This document shows, in pieces, positions 18,488 to 27,936 of a stretch of 64,000 nucleotides of DNA. The stretch lies in NCBI RefSeq assembly GCF_028747205.1, contig NZ_CP112880.1:5766001-5830000 (forward strand). Reading direction: 5' to 3'. The DNA comes from Streptomyces sp. CA-278952 (lineage in GTDB: Bacteria; Actinomycetota; Actinomycetes; Streptomycetales; Streptomycetaceae). The first letter of the stretch is position 1. Each line of letters begins with the position of its first letter. The notes under the pieces were generated by a model. The model saw only the letters and a program-made list of their open reading frames with translations. It searched no databases and was not told where the DNA came from. The translations under genes and the position numbers were made by a program.

Positions 18488-19514
18488 CCCGGAGCGACGA
18501 GGCACGCGGAACGACCCGCGGCTCGGGCGCCGTCGCCACCGCGGCGGCGGCGCCATCGCCGCGCAGCCGGCCGAGCAGCAACTCCACCGCGGCTGCTGCC
18601 GCACGGTCCAGATGAAGGTCCACGGCGGTCAGCGGCGGCTCGCAGGTGCGCGCACGCAGTCCGTCGTAGCGGGTGACGACCATGACGTCGCCCGGCACGG
18701 TCCGTCCGCTGTCCCGGATCGCCCGCACCGCGCCCACCGCGAACGCGTCCACCAGTGCGCAGACCGCGTCGGTGGCGGGGTGCTCGGCCAGCAGGGCGGC
18801 ACAGCTCTCGTACCCGGCCTGCTCGCCGCCGGCCTCCGGGGCGCTCGCGACGACGGGCTCCCAGCCGTACCGCTCGGCGACCCGCTCGTACGCGGCGAGC
18901 GCGTCGACCGACGAGTGGCGTGATCCGGAGCCGACGATCAGCGCGGGCCGCCGGGCACCCTGCTCGCGCAGATGCGCGAACAGCAACTCGGCGACCAGGC
19001 CGCCTCGCAGATCGACGTACGGCGACGGGTCGTCCGGCGACACCGGCCGGCCGAGCGCCACATAGGGCAGGCCCCGCTCCCGCAGCTGCGCGGCAGCGGC
19101 GTCGTTCACGTCGGGCTCGACGACGATGGCGCCGTCGATGTCGACGGAGTACAGGGCGGACCCCGACTGCACCGGCGGTACGAGCACCAGGGCGTAGCCG
19201 TGCAGCAACGCGCTCTCCGCGGCGGCGGCGGCGATCTCCATGTAGAACCCGAGCCGCGACGGCCCACCGGCCACCGCGAACGGCATCGAGGAGGCGAGCG
19301 CGATGGCCTTCGCCTCCCCCCGGCGCAGCCGCTGGGCCCGGAGGTTGGGCCGGTAGCCGAGCTCGGCGGCGACCCGCTTGATGCGTTCCCTGGTCCGCGG
19401 ATCGACCTTGCCGATCCCGTTGAGGGCGTGGGAGACCGTCGTACGCGACACCTCGGCGAGCCGCGCGACATCGGCGATCGTCGGTGGCCGCGAGCCGGGA
19501 CCGGAGGTTGGCAT
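18471..19514 (-). CDS. LacI-family regulator of the purine cluster
   Basis: The protein has 347 residues. The HTH is TIADVARLAEVSRTTVSHAL at about residues 12-31, with the hinge YRPNLRAQRLRRGEAK. The effector domain is of the PurR/RbsB type but short of some usual motifs. The ATG at 19514 follows AAGGAG. It is convergent to the purine operon and the only LacI gene adjacent to the double AANCGNTT palindrome at 14740-14771, so it is the prime candidate for that repressor. Its ligand may be a purine or a catabolite. Confidence 0.9.
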   Translation of the reverse strand: MPTSGPGSRPPTIADVARLAEVSRTTVSHALNGIGKVDPRTRERIKRVAAELGYRPNLRAQRLRRGEAKAIALASSMPFAVAGGPSRLGFYMEIAAAAAESALLHGYALVLVPPVQSGSALYSVDIDGAIVVEPDVNDAAAAQLRERGLPYVALGRPVSPDDPSPYVDLRGGLVAELLFAHLREQGARRPALIVGSGSRHSSVDALAAYERVAERYGWEPVVASAPEAGGEQAGYESCAALLAEHPATDAVCALVDAFAVGAVRAIRDSGRTVPGDVMVVTRYDGLRARTCEPPLTAVDLHLDRAAAAAVELLLGRLRGDGAAAAVATAPEPRVVPRASSLRVTARA

Positions 19515-19624
19515 CGACGGGCACTCCTTGCGGGCTGAGGACGGGGCACCCCATCTTCGCCCACCGGCCTTCTGGAACGGCGTCCGGCAGCGGAACGGCC
19601 GACGGGCCGACCCGGACGGTTCCG

Positions 19625-19666
19625 CCACCGCCACCGCCACTGCCACCGCCACCGCCACCGGCACCG
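19625..19666. repeat. CCACCG hexanucleotide repeat
   Basis: About seven copies of CCACCG/CCGCCA-type hexamers (one variant with CT) lie between the LacI start and the SDR gene. They are non-coding in this position and likely prone to slippage. Confidence 0.75.
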
Positions 19667-19705
19667 ACTCCTGCTCCTCGTCGCCGTCCGGCGGCCCTGG
19701 CGGGC

Positions 19706-20446
19706 TCAGGCGGTGTAGCCTCCGTCGACCGCCAGTGAGGTGCCGGTGATCCACTGGGCGTCCGGGCCGGCGAGGAAGGCCACGGCCTTCGCCGTGTCGG
19801 CCCCCTCGCCCAGCACCTTCGCCGCGGTCCTCAGCCGCTCCTCCTCGGCCTCGTCCGTGCCGTCCGGGTTCATGTCGGTGACGGTGGGCCCGGGGTCCAC
19901 GATGTTCGCGGTGATCCCCTTGGACGCCACGTCGTGGGCCAGGCCCTTGGTGAAGCCGATCAGCGCCGACTTGCTCATGGCGTACAGCGTCACGTCGGGG
20001 ACCGGCACGCGGTTGGACCAGCAGCTGCCGATGCTGATGACGCGGCCGCCGTGTCCCAGGTGGGGGATGGCCGCCTGGGTGGCAACGAAGACGGCGCGCA
20101 CGTGGACGGCCAGCGTGCGGTCGATCTCCTCCAGCGTCACGCCCTCGATCGGGCCGTAGGGGAAGACGCCGGCGTTGTTCACCAGGATGTCGAGCCGGCC
20201 GAGCTCCGCCGCCGTCTGCTCGACGGACCGGACGACGGCCGCCGGGTCAGCGCTGTCGGCCCGGATGGCCAGGCCCTTGCGTCCGAGCGCCTCGATCGCC
20301 TTGACGACCTCCCGGGCCTTGTCGGCCGCGCTCACATACGTCAGGGCGACGTCCGCACCCTCCTCCGCCAGTCGGAGGGCGGTCGCGGCACCGATGCCTC
20401 GGCTTCCCCCGGTCACCAGTGCCACCTTGCCCGCAAGCTGAGGCAT
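19706..20446 (-). CDS. Short-chain dehydrogenase/reductase (SDR)
   Basis: The protein has 246 residues, the classical SDR length. The cofactor motif is KVALVTGGSRGIGAATALRL, then NNAGVF, and the catalytic Ser-Tyr-Lys are seen in ISIGSCWSN and LYAMSKSALIGF. The C-terminus (ITGTSLAVDGGYTA) is standard. Positions after the second strand (TYVSAADK) suggest use of NADP(H). The substrate is unknown. It is divergent from a TetR gene with a palindrome in between; such TetR/SDR pairs commonly regulate themselves. Confidence 0.93.
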   Translation of the reverse strand: MPQLAGKVALVTGGSRGIGAATALRLAEEGADVALTYVSAADKAREVVKAIEALGRKGLAIRADSADPAAVVRSVEQTAAELGRLDILVNNAGVFPYGPIEGVTLEEIDRTLAVHVRAVFVATQAAIPHLGHGGRVISIGSCWSNRVPVPDVTLYAMSKSALIGFTKGLAHDVASKGITANIVDPGPTVTDMNPDGTDEAEEERLRTAAKVLGEGADTAKAVAFLAGPDAQWITGTSLAVDGGYTA

Positions 20447-20471
20447 CCCGCTCCATTCACGCTAAGGTTGA

Positions 20472-20495
20472 TTTCTAGGTCGAACGATCCAGAAA
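20472..20495. promoter_or_regulatory. Candidate TetR operator
   Basis: A 24-bp imperfect inverted repeat, arms TTTCT(A/G)G(G/A)TCG, is centred between the divergent SDR (start 20446) and TetR (start 20547) genes. It has 9 of 12 matches per half and is the only clear palindrome in the gap. Confidence 0.6.
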
Positions 20496-20546
20496 TACTA
20501 AACAGGCACGATGGCCAAGGGTCAACCCATCCCCGAGGAGGCAGAC

Positions 20547-21167
20547 ATGGCCGAACGAGGCCGACCGCGCGCGTTCGACCGGGCCGCGGCGCTGCGGCGC
20601 GCGATGGAGACGTTCTGGGAGCTCGGTTACGAGGGCACGAAGCTCACGGACCTGACCGCCGTCATGGGCATCAACTCGGCCAGCCTGTACAACACCTTCG
20701 GCTCGAAGGAGCAGTTGTTCCGCGAGGCCGTCGCGCTCTACGACCGCACCGCGGGTTCGGCGACCAACCGCGCGCTGCGCGAGGCGCCGACGGCGCGGGC
20801 CGCGGTGGAGGCCATGCTGCGCGGCAACATCGACACCTTCACCGACCCGGAGACGCCGAGCGGCTGCATGATCGTGCTGGCGGCCACGAACTGCTCGCAC
20901 CAGAACAAGGAAGTCGCCGAGCACCTGGCCCAGTGGCGGCGGGCCTCGGTCGCGGAGCTGGAGAAGCGGCTGGGGCGGGCCGTGGAGGAGGGGGAGTTGG
21001 AGCCGGGGGCGGACGTCCGCGCGATCGCCGCCTTCTACGCGACCATCCTGCACGGGCTGTCGATAGAGGCCCGGGACGGCGTGCCCCCGGAACGGCTCCG
21101 CTCCACCGTGGACCACGCCGTGGCCCTGTGGGACTCGCTGGTGCGACAGCCGGCCGGACAGCGCTGA
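20547..21167 (+). CDS. TetR-family transcriptional regulator
   Basis: The protein has 206 residues. The HTH region is AALRRAMETFWELGYEGTKL followed by DLTAVMGINSASLYNTFGSK, very like the AcrR/YxaF group, and the C-terminal domain is of the TetR_C_16-like type. The ATG at 20547 follows GAGGAGG; an ATG at 20511 is less likely. It is divergent from the SDR gene and probably represses it. Its last 27 bases are duplicated at 21891-21917 as part of the 750-bp tandem duplication. Confidence 0.92.
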   Translation: MAERGRPRAFDRAAALRRAMETFWELGYEGTKLTDLTAVMGINSASLYNTFGSKEQLFREAVALYDRTAGSATNRALREAPTARAAVEAMLRGNIDTFTDPETPSGCMIVLAATNCSHQNKEVAEHLAQWRRASVAELEKRLGRAVEEGELEPGADVRAIAAFYATILHGLSIEARDGVPPERLRSTVDHAVALWDSLVRQPAGQR

Positions 21168-21200
21168 GGGGCGCCCGGCCGCATCAGGGCCGGACGCCCC
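21168..21200. terminator. Terminator after the TetR gene (copy 1)
   Basis: This is a GGGGCGCCCGGCC / GGCCGGACGCCCC stem with a 7-base loop, directly after the TetR stop and downstream of the convergent lipoprotein gene, so it can serve both. A near-identical copy is at 21918-21950. Confidence 0.75.
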
Positions 21201-21218
21201 CTTGTGCGCGGGGAGGGG

Positions 21219-21779
21219 TCACCCGCAGGCGGCTGACCCTTCGACCGCCTTGGTGTAGGCGACGAGCAGTTTCTCGATGGCGTCCGGGTCGTCGACGCCG
21301 GTGTCGCGGGTCTCGACCACCGTGTAGAGGTCCTGCTCCGGGTGCTCCGACACCTTGCAGGAGGAAATGGTCTGACCGACGCCGGCTTTCCCGGTGTGGA
21401 CGAAGCGGAGGTCGTCCGACAACTTTCCGTCGTCCGTGTTGGCGTATGCCTGTGCGACCCCTGCCGCGCTGTCCCTGTCCCCCCACCAGGCCTGGGCGAG
21501 GCTCAGGGCCTCCTTGCCGTCCACGGACAGGTTGCAGCGGACCGTTCCGCCGTTCGGCTTCGTGGTGGCCGTGGTGAGGGAGTCGCCGCCGGGCAGTGCG
21601 GCCTTCACCAGTGCCGGGTCCACGGTGATCCCGCACAGGGATGGGGGCACGGTGTACGCCTTCTTGGGCGGTTCGTCGCCGGAGCATCCGGCCAGGGTGG
21701 AGGCGAGGGCGACGGCGGCCGACAGGGAGACGGCCGTGCCGATGAACCTGTGGCGCCGGAGAGATTCACGGACAGACAA
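21219..21779 (-). CDS. Lipoprotein, copy 1 of a duplicated pair
   Basis: The protein has 186 residues from TTG 21779 (GAAAGG nearby). The signal sequence RFIGTAVSLSAAVALASTLA ends in the lipobox LAGC, and the mature part begins CSGDEPPKKAYTVPPSLCG. Two further Cys pairs (VRCNLSV, SSCKVSE and the final AACG) could form disulfides outside the cell. Overall form and length resemble the DUF3558-like lipoproteins of actinobacteria; function is unknown. It lies downstream of two genes resembling type VII secretion substrates and their partner, and has a sister copy at 21970. Confidence 0.82.
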   Translation of the reverse strand: MSVRESLRRHRFIGTAVSLSAAVALASTLAGCSGDEPPKKAYTVPPSLCGITVDPALVKAALPGGDSLTTATTKPNGGTVRCNLSVDGKEALSLAQAWWGDRDSAAGVAQAYANTDDGKLSDDLRFVHTGKAGVGQTISSCKVSEHPEQDLYTVVETRDTGVDDPDAIEKLLVAYTKAVEGSAACG

Positions 21780-21842
21780 CGCGAGAAGCCTTTCGATGTG
21801 GGGGCGGGGAAGACACGGCGGGCGACGCCTCCGGGCATGCGG

Positions 21843-21890
21843 TCAGATGTCCGTCTTCACATGGGAGTTCATCTGCTCGGCGGCTCCCCG
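21843..21890 (-). pseudogene. Fossil 3' end of the DUF6571-like gene
   Basis: These 48 bases repeat the last 16 codons of the gene at 22593, ending VKTDI and a stop. They are stranded between the two lipoprotein copies by the tandem duplication. Confidence 0.8.
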
Positions 21891-21917
21891 GTGCGACAGC
21901 CGGCCGGACAGCGCTGA
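21891..21917 (+). pseudogene. Fossil 3' end of the TetR gene
   Basis: These 27 bases are identical to the last codons of the TetR gene (VRQPAGQR and stop), followed by a copy of its terminator (21918-21950). They mark the junction of the tandem duplication. Confidence 0.85.
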
Positions 21918-21969
21918 GGGGCGCCCAGCCGCATCAGGGCCGGACGCCCCCCTTGTGCGCCGGGCGGGG

Positions 21970-22530
21970 TCACCCGCAGGCGGCTGTCCCTTCGACCGCC
22001 TTGGTGTAGGCGAGGAGCAGTTTCTCGATGGCGGCCGGGTCGTCGATGCCCGAGTCGCGGGTCTCAACCGCTATGTAGAGGTCCTGCTCCGGCTGCTCCG
22101 ATACCTTGCAAGAAGGGACGGTCTTGCCTACGCCGGCTTTCCCGGTGTAGACGAAGCGTTCGTCTTCCGACATGGTCCCGTCGTCCGTGTTGGAGTATCC
22201 CTGCGAGACCGTTGCCGTGGTCTGCCCCTGAGTCCACCAGGTCTGGGCGAGGCTGAGAGCCTCCTTGCCGTCCACGGACAGGTTGCAGCGGACCGTTCCG
22301 CCGTTCGGCTTCGTTGTGGCCATGGTGAGGGACTCGCCGCCGGGCAGTACGGCCTTCACCAGTGCGGGGTCCACGGTGATCCCGCACAGAGAGGTGGGCA
22401 CGGTGTACGCCTTCTTGGGCGGGTCGTCGCTGGAGCACGCCGACAGGGTGGCAGCGAGGGCGACGGCGGCCGACAGAGAGACGGCCCTGCCGATGAACCG
22501 GCGACGCCGAATAGTTCCACTGACAGACAA
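21970..22530 (-). CDS. Lipoprotein, copy 2 of a duplicated pair
   Basis: The protein has 186 residues from TTG 22530, with the same length and layout as the copy at 21219. The lipobox is LSAC (signal RFIGRAVSLSAAVALAATLS) and mature Cys positions are conserved. By eye roughly four in five residues match copy 1; differences cluster in the middle (TQGQTTATVSQGY versus GDRDSAAGVAQAY). It begins 62 bp after the DUF6571-like gene and is likely co-transcribed with it. Confidence 0.82.
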   Translation of the reverse strand: MSVSGTIRRRRFIGRAVSLSAAVALAATLSACSSDDPPKKAYTVPTSLCGITVDPALVKAVLPGGESLTMATTKPNGGTVRCNLSVDGKEALSLAQTWWTQGQTTATVSQGYSNTDDGTMSEDERFVYTGKAGVGKTVPSCKVSEQPEQDLYIAVETRDSGIDDPAAIEKLLLAYTKAVEGTAACG

Positions 22531-22592
22531 CGTGACAGGCCTTTCGATGTGGGGGCGGGGAAGACGCGCAGGCGCCGTCCCTGGGCATGCGG

Positions 22593-24895
22593 TCAGATGT
22601 CCGTCTTCAAGTGGGGATTCAGCTGCTCGGTGTTCGTACCTGCGGCCCGGAACCCGTCCTGAGTGGACGCTCGCGCCTTCTCGTCGATGCTGTTGTCCAT
22701 CAGGTCGTCGCGGCCGTGCGCCTTCGCCGCTGCCTCCACGGCCTTCTCGGTGTACTCCGAGTTCTTGTCGACGCCGCTCTCCCACCGCTCGCCCATGACA
22801 GGACCGGCGTCGTCCTTGGCCTTCCCCTCGGCGTCCTTGAAGAAGGATTCCAGGACCATGCTGCTCGCCGTCTCCGCCAAGCCGCCGGCCACCGCGCCGC
22901 CGACCGGGCTGGCGACGAACGACGTACCCACGCCGATACCCGTACCGATGCCCCCCGAGATGGCGTTCTTCCACTGCGCCACGGACTGCTCGTATTTCTT
23001 GTCCTTTTCCTCGGCTTCGCCGGCGACCGCTTCCTGGCGGCCCATGGCCAGCGTCCCGGACACCTCGCCCGAACCGTTGGCGACCTCCAGAACGGCAAAC
23101 TCGGTGTCCTTCGAGTAGACCTTGTCCGCTGGCAGATCCGGGTTCATGTGGTAGTCCATGAGGTTCGCCATGTACACCTTGTTGGCCACCTCCACGGCCG
23201 CGTACCCCTCGGCGTTCTGTCCCACGGTCAGCAACAGGGCGTTCACTTCGCGGTGGTTGAGCGTGGCAGAGCTGCCGGCCACGGGGAACAGCTTGTCTGT
23301 TTCCCCGTCCGAGTCGTTCGTCATGGCCCGGTTGATGTCCGGCAGGTACTCCGAGGTGATCTGCCCGATGCTGTCGCCCATGTAGTTGTGTTTGGTGAGC
23401 CGTTCGTTGTCGTCCGCGACGGAGGCCACGAGCGACTCGAAGAGCTTGGTCTGCCCCTCGTTGTGGGCCGGAGTGTCCACCGTCGGCAGCTCGCCCGCCG
23501 GGTGCCCGGTCGTGGCGGCCTCCAGGGCGAGGGCGAGGGTGTTGCGGCCGGTGTTGTCGTCGTCGCCCTTGAGGAGTTGGCCTCCTGCGGCCACTCCCGC
23601 TCCTCGAAGAGGTACTGGAAGTTGGAGAGCGGGATCTTCCCGTTCTTGCCGTTGTCGTCAGTATCGCGCTCGAAGGGAGAGTCCTCCTTGGAGACATACT
23701 CCTCGTTGAAGAAGTCGGTCGCCGCGTCCGGGCTGTTGGACAGCCCCTTGAGGTAGCCGGTCAGCGGGTCGTTGCCGCTGTCCTCGCCGATCCGGTTGAG
23801 CCACGCGTCCGGGCCCCGGTGCTGCCACGCCATGTTCTCGTGCTCACCGTTGCCGGTGAGCTTGCGTTCCGTCTCCATGAGCTTGGTGCCGTAGCTCGTG
23901 AGGAACCGGTCGTCGTAGTCGCCGGTCCGCATCAGGTTGCTCATGACCTGGAAGCCCATGGGGCCGCCGCCGTCCCGGCCGATGGGCTGTTCGCCCAGCT
24001 TGATCATGTTGCCCTTCCAGCTCGCCATGTCGGCGGAGTCGCTCTGGGTGGCGGTGGCGAGCGTGAGGCCGAGATTGCGCTGGAGGTCGTCGAGCTTGTC
24101 GAGCCGTTCGCGGCCCACATGCGGGTTCACGGCCGGGTCGTTGATGCCCTGCCAGAACTCGAGGGTCTTCTGGGGCCCGAGCTGCGTGGCGAACCGCTCG
24201 GCGAACAGCGGGTCGTTCTTGTACTTGTCCAGACCGCCGTTGATCTTGTCGAAGTCGGCGGGTGTGAGGTCCTCAGGGTTCTTCACCGCGATCTTGGCGA
24301 GGCTCTCGGCCGCCTGGACGGCCTCGACCGCGGAGTCACGGTCCTTGTAGGAGGCGTCCGAGAAGCCCATCGTGGACTGATTGGCAATCGCGGTCAGTAC
24401 CTTGCTCGCCGAGGTGTCGCTCTCCGTGGCCTTCTTGAGAATCCCCTGCACTTCGTCGCGCAGCGCGGTGACATCGCTCTGGTCGTGCTCCGCGACGGAG
24501 GTGCCCTTCGCCGCTCGGTCCGGGTGGATGTTCATCGTGACGGTGAAACCACCGCCGCCGTTGTCGACGACGGTCAGATTCTTCCGGGCTCCGCGGCTGA
24601 TGGCCTCCTCGACGTCCTTCTTGTGCTGCCGCAACTCGTCGCGGGTGTCGGTGAGGATCTTGCTGATGGTGTTGGCCTGGGTGTGGGCGTCGGCGAACTC
24701 ACCGGCGGTCTTGCCGACGAACTCCTTGGTGACCTGGGCGTTCAGGCCGGCCCAGTCGGCCGAGTTGGCGGCCTTGCGCAACCCGTCCTCGGCCTGCTTC
24801 TTCAGTTGGGCGAGGTTGCGTACGAGCAGGCCCCAGTCGGAGACGGCTTCGTCGAGCGTCGCGAAATTGCCGAAGCGCAGCGCGTCGAGATCCAT
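22593..24895 (-). pseudogene. DUF6571-like large protein gene, frameshifted
   Basis: From ATG 24895, about 440 codons run in one frame (MDLDALRFGNFATLDEAVSD; coiled-coil LVRNLAQLKKQAEDGLRKAA; later YLFEEREWPQE). The sense then continues in another frame (GQLLKGDDDNTGRNTLALAL) to the stop at 22593. One missing base near 23588 joins them into a protein of about 770 residues. The N-terminal helical region looks like the WXG/LXG-type ends of type VII secretion substrates, and a late Gly/Ala hydrophobic part (GGIGTGIGVGTSFVASPVGG) could enter membranes. If the break is real, the second part might restart at GTG 23594. Function is unknown. Confidence 0.7.
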
Positions 24896-24932
24896 GAGTG
24901 GTCGATTCTCCCTCTACGTCTTGGTCGCGCTG

Positions 24933-25429
24933 CTACTTCTTCGGCTCGTACGCCGGGTTCTTCTTCCCCGGCTCGCCGACCCGCTCGTCGAACCCGGCGT
25001 CCAGGGCGTCGATGCTGCTCATCTGCCGCTGGATGTAGTGGTCGTCGCCGGCGTGCACCTTCTTGGTGACTTGCATGTGGTTGGCGATATGGGCGCAGGC
25101 GTCCATGAGCGACTTCAGCTGCTCGTCCCACCGCTTCGATACGTGCTTGAGCCCGCCGCCCAAAGCGAAGCCCTGGCCGCTCAGGTCGCCGGAGCCGCTT
25201 TGTCGCTGCTGGGAACGGCTACCCGGGCCTTGCCCCGCAGCTCGTCGTAGAGGCCGTGTGCCTGGCTGCCGATCTTCACCAGATCGCCGTTGGTCACCTT
25301 GAGGTCACCGGTCTGCCCGGGCAGGGCCGCCGAGCCGCCGCCGCCGGGGTCGAGCTGGTTCAGCTGCATCCCGGTGGACTGCCGATGGGCGGCGTCCGCC
25401 TTCAGCTGTTCCCACTCGTCCCATGCCAT
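24933..25429 (-). pseudogene. Small secretion-associated protein gene, frameshifted
   Basis: ATG 25429 (after a GGGGGAAGGG site) opens MAWDEWEQLKADAAHRQSTG and runs to KARVAVPSSDKAAPAT. The sense goes on in another frame as GDLSGQGFALGGGLKHVSKR, then DEQLKSLMDACAHIANHMQV, to a stop at 24933. As I remember it, related streptomycete proteins have both parts in one chain of about 160 residues, so a single base has probably been lost near 25195. The C-terminal part is helical with a WDEQ/DACAHI pattern of WXG100-like partners. It stands 37 bp upstream of the DUF6571-like gene and is likely co-transcribed. Confidence 0.65.
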
Positions 25430-25684
25430 GGAAAACCCTTCCCCCGTGCGTCCGCTGCTTTTCGTCGCGGTTGATGAGCGCCTTTGCTTCAGGCCAAGCT
25501 AGCAACTCGACCAGGTGTCCAAGCGGGGCGGAGCTCGATCCTCGGACAGTGGTTGTGACCATCTAGTGGAGACTTCGGGACCGGCGCCGCCCGATGTCCC
25601 GGGATCAAGTGGTTGGTCTGCTTTCGCGCTCTGCGGGGCCCGCCGGTACGCCCCGGCGGGCCCCGCAGAGCGGCCCGATGGACT

Positions 25685-26298
25685 TCAGGCGGCCGGGTGC
25701 CGTGCCTCCGGCCGCCCGCCGAGAGGTGCCGCGACGCCCGGCCGCTCGGGCGCGGGCCGCACCCGCGACCGGAGGCAGACGTGGAGGGTGGCCGCCTTGT
25801 GGGGCAACCGCACCGTTCTCACCCAGGACATCCAGGCCCGCTCCATCACCCTGCGGCAGGCCAGATTGCGCACGTCGCGCTCGGCGGCGACGCGTTCCGC
25901 CTCGGGCGAGCACCGGAACAGCCGTCCGCACCAGGTCCGACACGAACGCCGTGCCCAGCCCGTGCCCGATCAGCGCCCGGTCGACGATCGCCAGGTGAAA
26001 GCCCAGGTCGTGCCGGCTCCAGGGCTGGAAGGCGGCGATGTTGGAGTGCAGCGGCCGGTAGACCTCGATATAGGCGAACCGCCTGCCCTCGTACGTGATC
26101 AGGAACGGCCCGCCCTCCCGGCTCTCGTGCAGCCGGCGCAGCTCGTCACTCCAGCGCTCCCGGGGGCCAGGCCTGGTGCCAGGTCTCCGCCAGATACTCC
26201 TGGCCCATCCAGCGGGACAGCAGGCGGCCTTCCTCGGCGGTGCCGCTGAGCGGACGGGCGGCCCAGGGCGTGGGCAGATCCAGTCGGTCGGCGATCAC
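25685..26298 (-). pseudogene. Siderophore-type (IucB/MbtK-like) acyltransferase, two frameshifts
   Basis: From GTG 26298 (after AGGAG) the pieces read ADRLDLPTPWAARPLSGTAE, then, after one extra C in a five-C run near 26162-26166, RWSDELRRLHESREGGPFLI, FAYIEVYRPLHSNIAAFQPW and HDLGFHLAIVDRALIGHGLG. After one extra base near 25925 the frame reads CSPEAERVAAERDVRNLACR. These are the marks of the GNAT acyltransferases that acylate hydroxylamine groups in siderophores. The gene is divergent from an EntS-like exporter now separated from it by a TnpB element. Repairing both shifts gives about 205 residues. Confidence 0.72.
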
Positions 26299-26700
26299 AT
26301 ATCTCCTCTCTCCTGAACGTGTGCGCGCTCCCTCGGCCTCCGTGCCGACCAGAGTTGATCAAGAAGAAGGGCCCCGTCAAGAATGCGGCTGAATCAGGTG
26401 GATAGAGGGGCGGAAAGCCGTTCGTGCGGCGCTTTTCCCCGTGAGGTTCCGGCCGTACCGCGAGGCGATGGCGGGGGCCCGGGGCAGGCGGGTGGTTCCG
26501 TGGCGGGCGCGGCTACCGGTTTCATCGGCAGTGCTCCCGGCTTCAGTCGGGAGGTGAAACCGATCTCGCCATTCGGGGTGCGGGGTGCCCCGGAATCGTG
26601 CGGAGCCGGAAAGCGCAGAAGGTTACGCGAGTTCACTGGATCGGATGATCGGGCGGGAATTTCTCTTCGGTCGGGGTGCACGTGTTTAGAGTTCGGTGTC
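26299..26700. other. 402-bp gap before tnpB, left end of the IS probably here
   Basis: No gene is seen. The gap should contain the promoter of the acyltransferase remnant, the left end of the TnpB element, and the old shared promoter region. Possible left flanks are TTAC (26623-26626) or TTGAT (26355-26359). I cannot decide between them. Confidence 0.35.
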
Positions 26701-27936
26701 ATGCAGTTGCGGTACGCCTTCCGGCTCGAACCGACCCCGTTCCAGCAGATGATGCTGGCGCGGACGTTCGGCTGCGCGCGGGTGGTGTTCAACGACGCGC
26801 TCGCGCTGCGCCGTGCCGCGTACACGGCCAAGGAGCCGTGGATCGGTGCCGGGGACCTGTCCAAGACCGTGCTCACCCAGGGCAAGAAGCGTGAGGGGCG
26901 AACGTGGCTGGGTGAGGTGTCCTCGGTGGTGCTGCAGCAGTCCTTGCGGGATCTCGAGTCCTCCTACCGTGCCTTCTTCGACTCCCGCAGCGGCAAGCGC
27001 AAGGGGCCACCGGTCGGTGCGCCCACCTTCAAATCCCGCAAGGACAAAAGGCAGGCGGTGCGCTTCACCGCGAACGCCCGCTGGAAGATCACCGAGACGG
27101 GCCGGCTGATCCTGCCGAAGATCGGCCAGATCCGGGTGCGCTGGTCCCGCACGCTGCCTACCGCCCCGTCCACGGTCACCGTGATCAAGGACGCTGCCGG
27201 ACGGTACTTCGCCTCCTTCGTCGTCGACACCGACCCGGACACCGACGCGCAGCGCTGGCCTGTGGAGGACGCGGCCGGGCGCGAGGTGGGTCTGGACATG
27301 GGCCTCACGCACTTCGCAGTCCTGGACAGCGGCGAGAAGATCGCCTCACCGCGGTTCCTGCGCCGCGCGGAGAAGAAACTCAAGAAACTCCAGCGGGAGC
27401 ATGCCCGTAAGACGAAGGGATCGAAGAACAAGGAGAAATCACGGCGGGCGTTGGCCCGTCAGCATGCCAAGGTCGCCGACGCCCGCCACCACTTCCACCA
27501 CGAGCTGTCCTCCCGGCTGGTCCGCGAACACCAAGCGGTCCATGTCGAGACGCTCCACGTGAAGGGCATGGCCCGCGGCAGGCTCGCCAAGTCGATCCAC
27601 GACGCGGCCTGGTCCAGCTTCCTGAACATGCTCGAATACAAAGCAGCCCGGTACGGGCGGGTCTTCCAACGGGTCGGGCGGATGTTCCCCTCCTCCCAGC
27701 GCTGCTCGAACCCCGCCTGTCACCGTATCGACGGCCCCAAACCCCTGAGCGTCCGCACCTGGACCTGCCAAGGGTGCGGGACCGTGCACGACAGAGACAC
27801 CAACGCCGCCGACAACACCCGCCAAGAGGGCAGACGGCTGTACACACTCAAGGTCGCCGAGGGACATCACGGAGACCCAAAACGCCTGCGGAGCGACGGT
27901 AAGACCAGGGACCCAGGTCCCGGCACGACGCGTTGA
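26701..27936 (+). mobile_element. tnpB: IS200/IS605-family TnpB (OrfB) RNA-guided nuclease gene, IS1341-like
   Basis: The protein has 411 residues, starting MQLRYAFRLEPTPFQQMMLA. The RuvC-like nuclease triad is seen as D199 (EVGLDMGLTHFAVLD), E283 (VHVETLHVKGMARG) and D366 (HDRDTNAADN), with a zinc ribbon CSNPAC...CQGCG between the last two. The triad, zinc ligands and length all look intact, so the protein may be active. No tnpA is present, as in IS1341-type elements. TnpB cuts DNA matching an RNA made from the element's right end and flanking sequence, helping the element persist. It sits between the acyltransferase remnant and an exporter gene. Confidence 0.92.

Larger units (their letters stand above)
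21141..22640. repeat. 750-bp tandem duplication containing a lipoprotein gene
   Basis: Copy 1 is 21141-21890 and copy 2 is 21891-22640; matching landmarks are offset by 750 throughout. Each copy runs from the last 27 bases of the TetR gene, through its terminator and one lipoprotein gene, to the last 48 bases of the DUF6571-like gene. The terminator end is nearly identical between copies, while the lipoprotein genes have drifted clearly. Confidence 0.9.

Noticed and set aside
21843..21917. Short frames between the two lipoprotein genes as small genes
   Set aside because: They are exact or near-exact copies of neighbouring gene ends left by the tandem duplication, with no start signals.
22593..23594. 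Programmed frameshift or separate gene at 23588-23594
   Set aside because: There is no slippery heptamer or downstream structure, and the two halves read as one DUF6571-like chain, so a simple base loss is the better explanation.
26355..26359. TTGAT as the definite left flank of the TnpB element
   Set aside because: The right end looks IS608-like (TCAA), for which TTAC would be the usual target. Both motifs occur in the gap by chance often enough that neither can be fixed.
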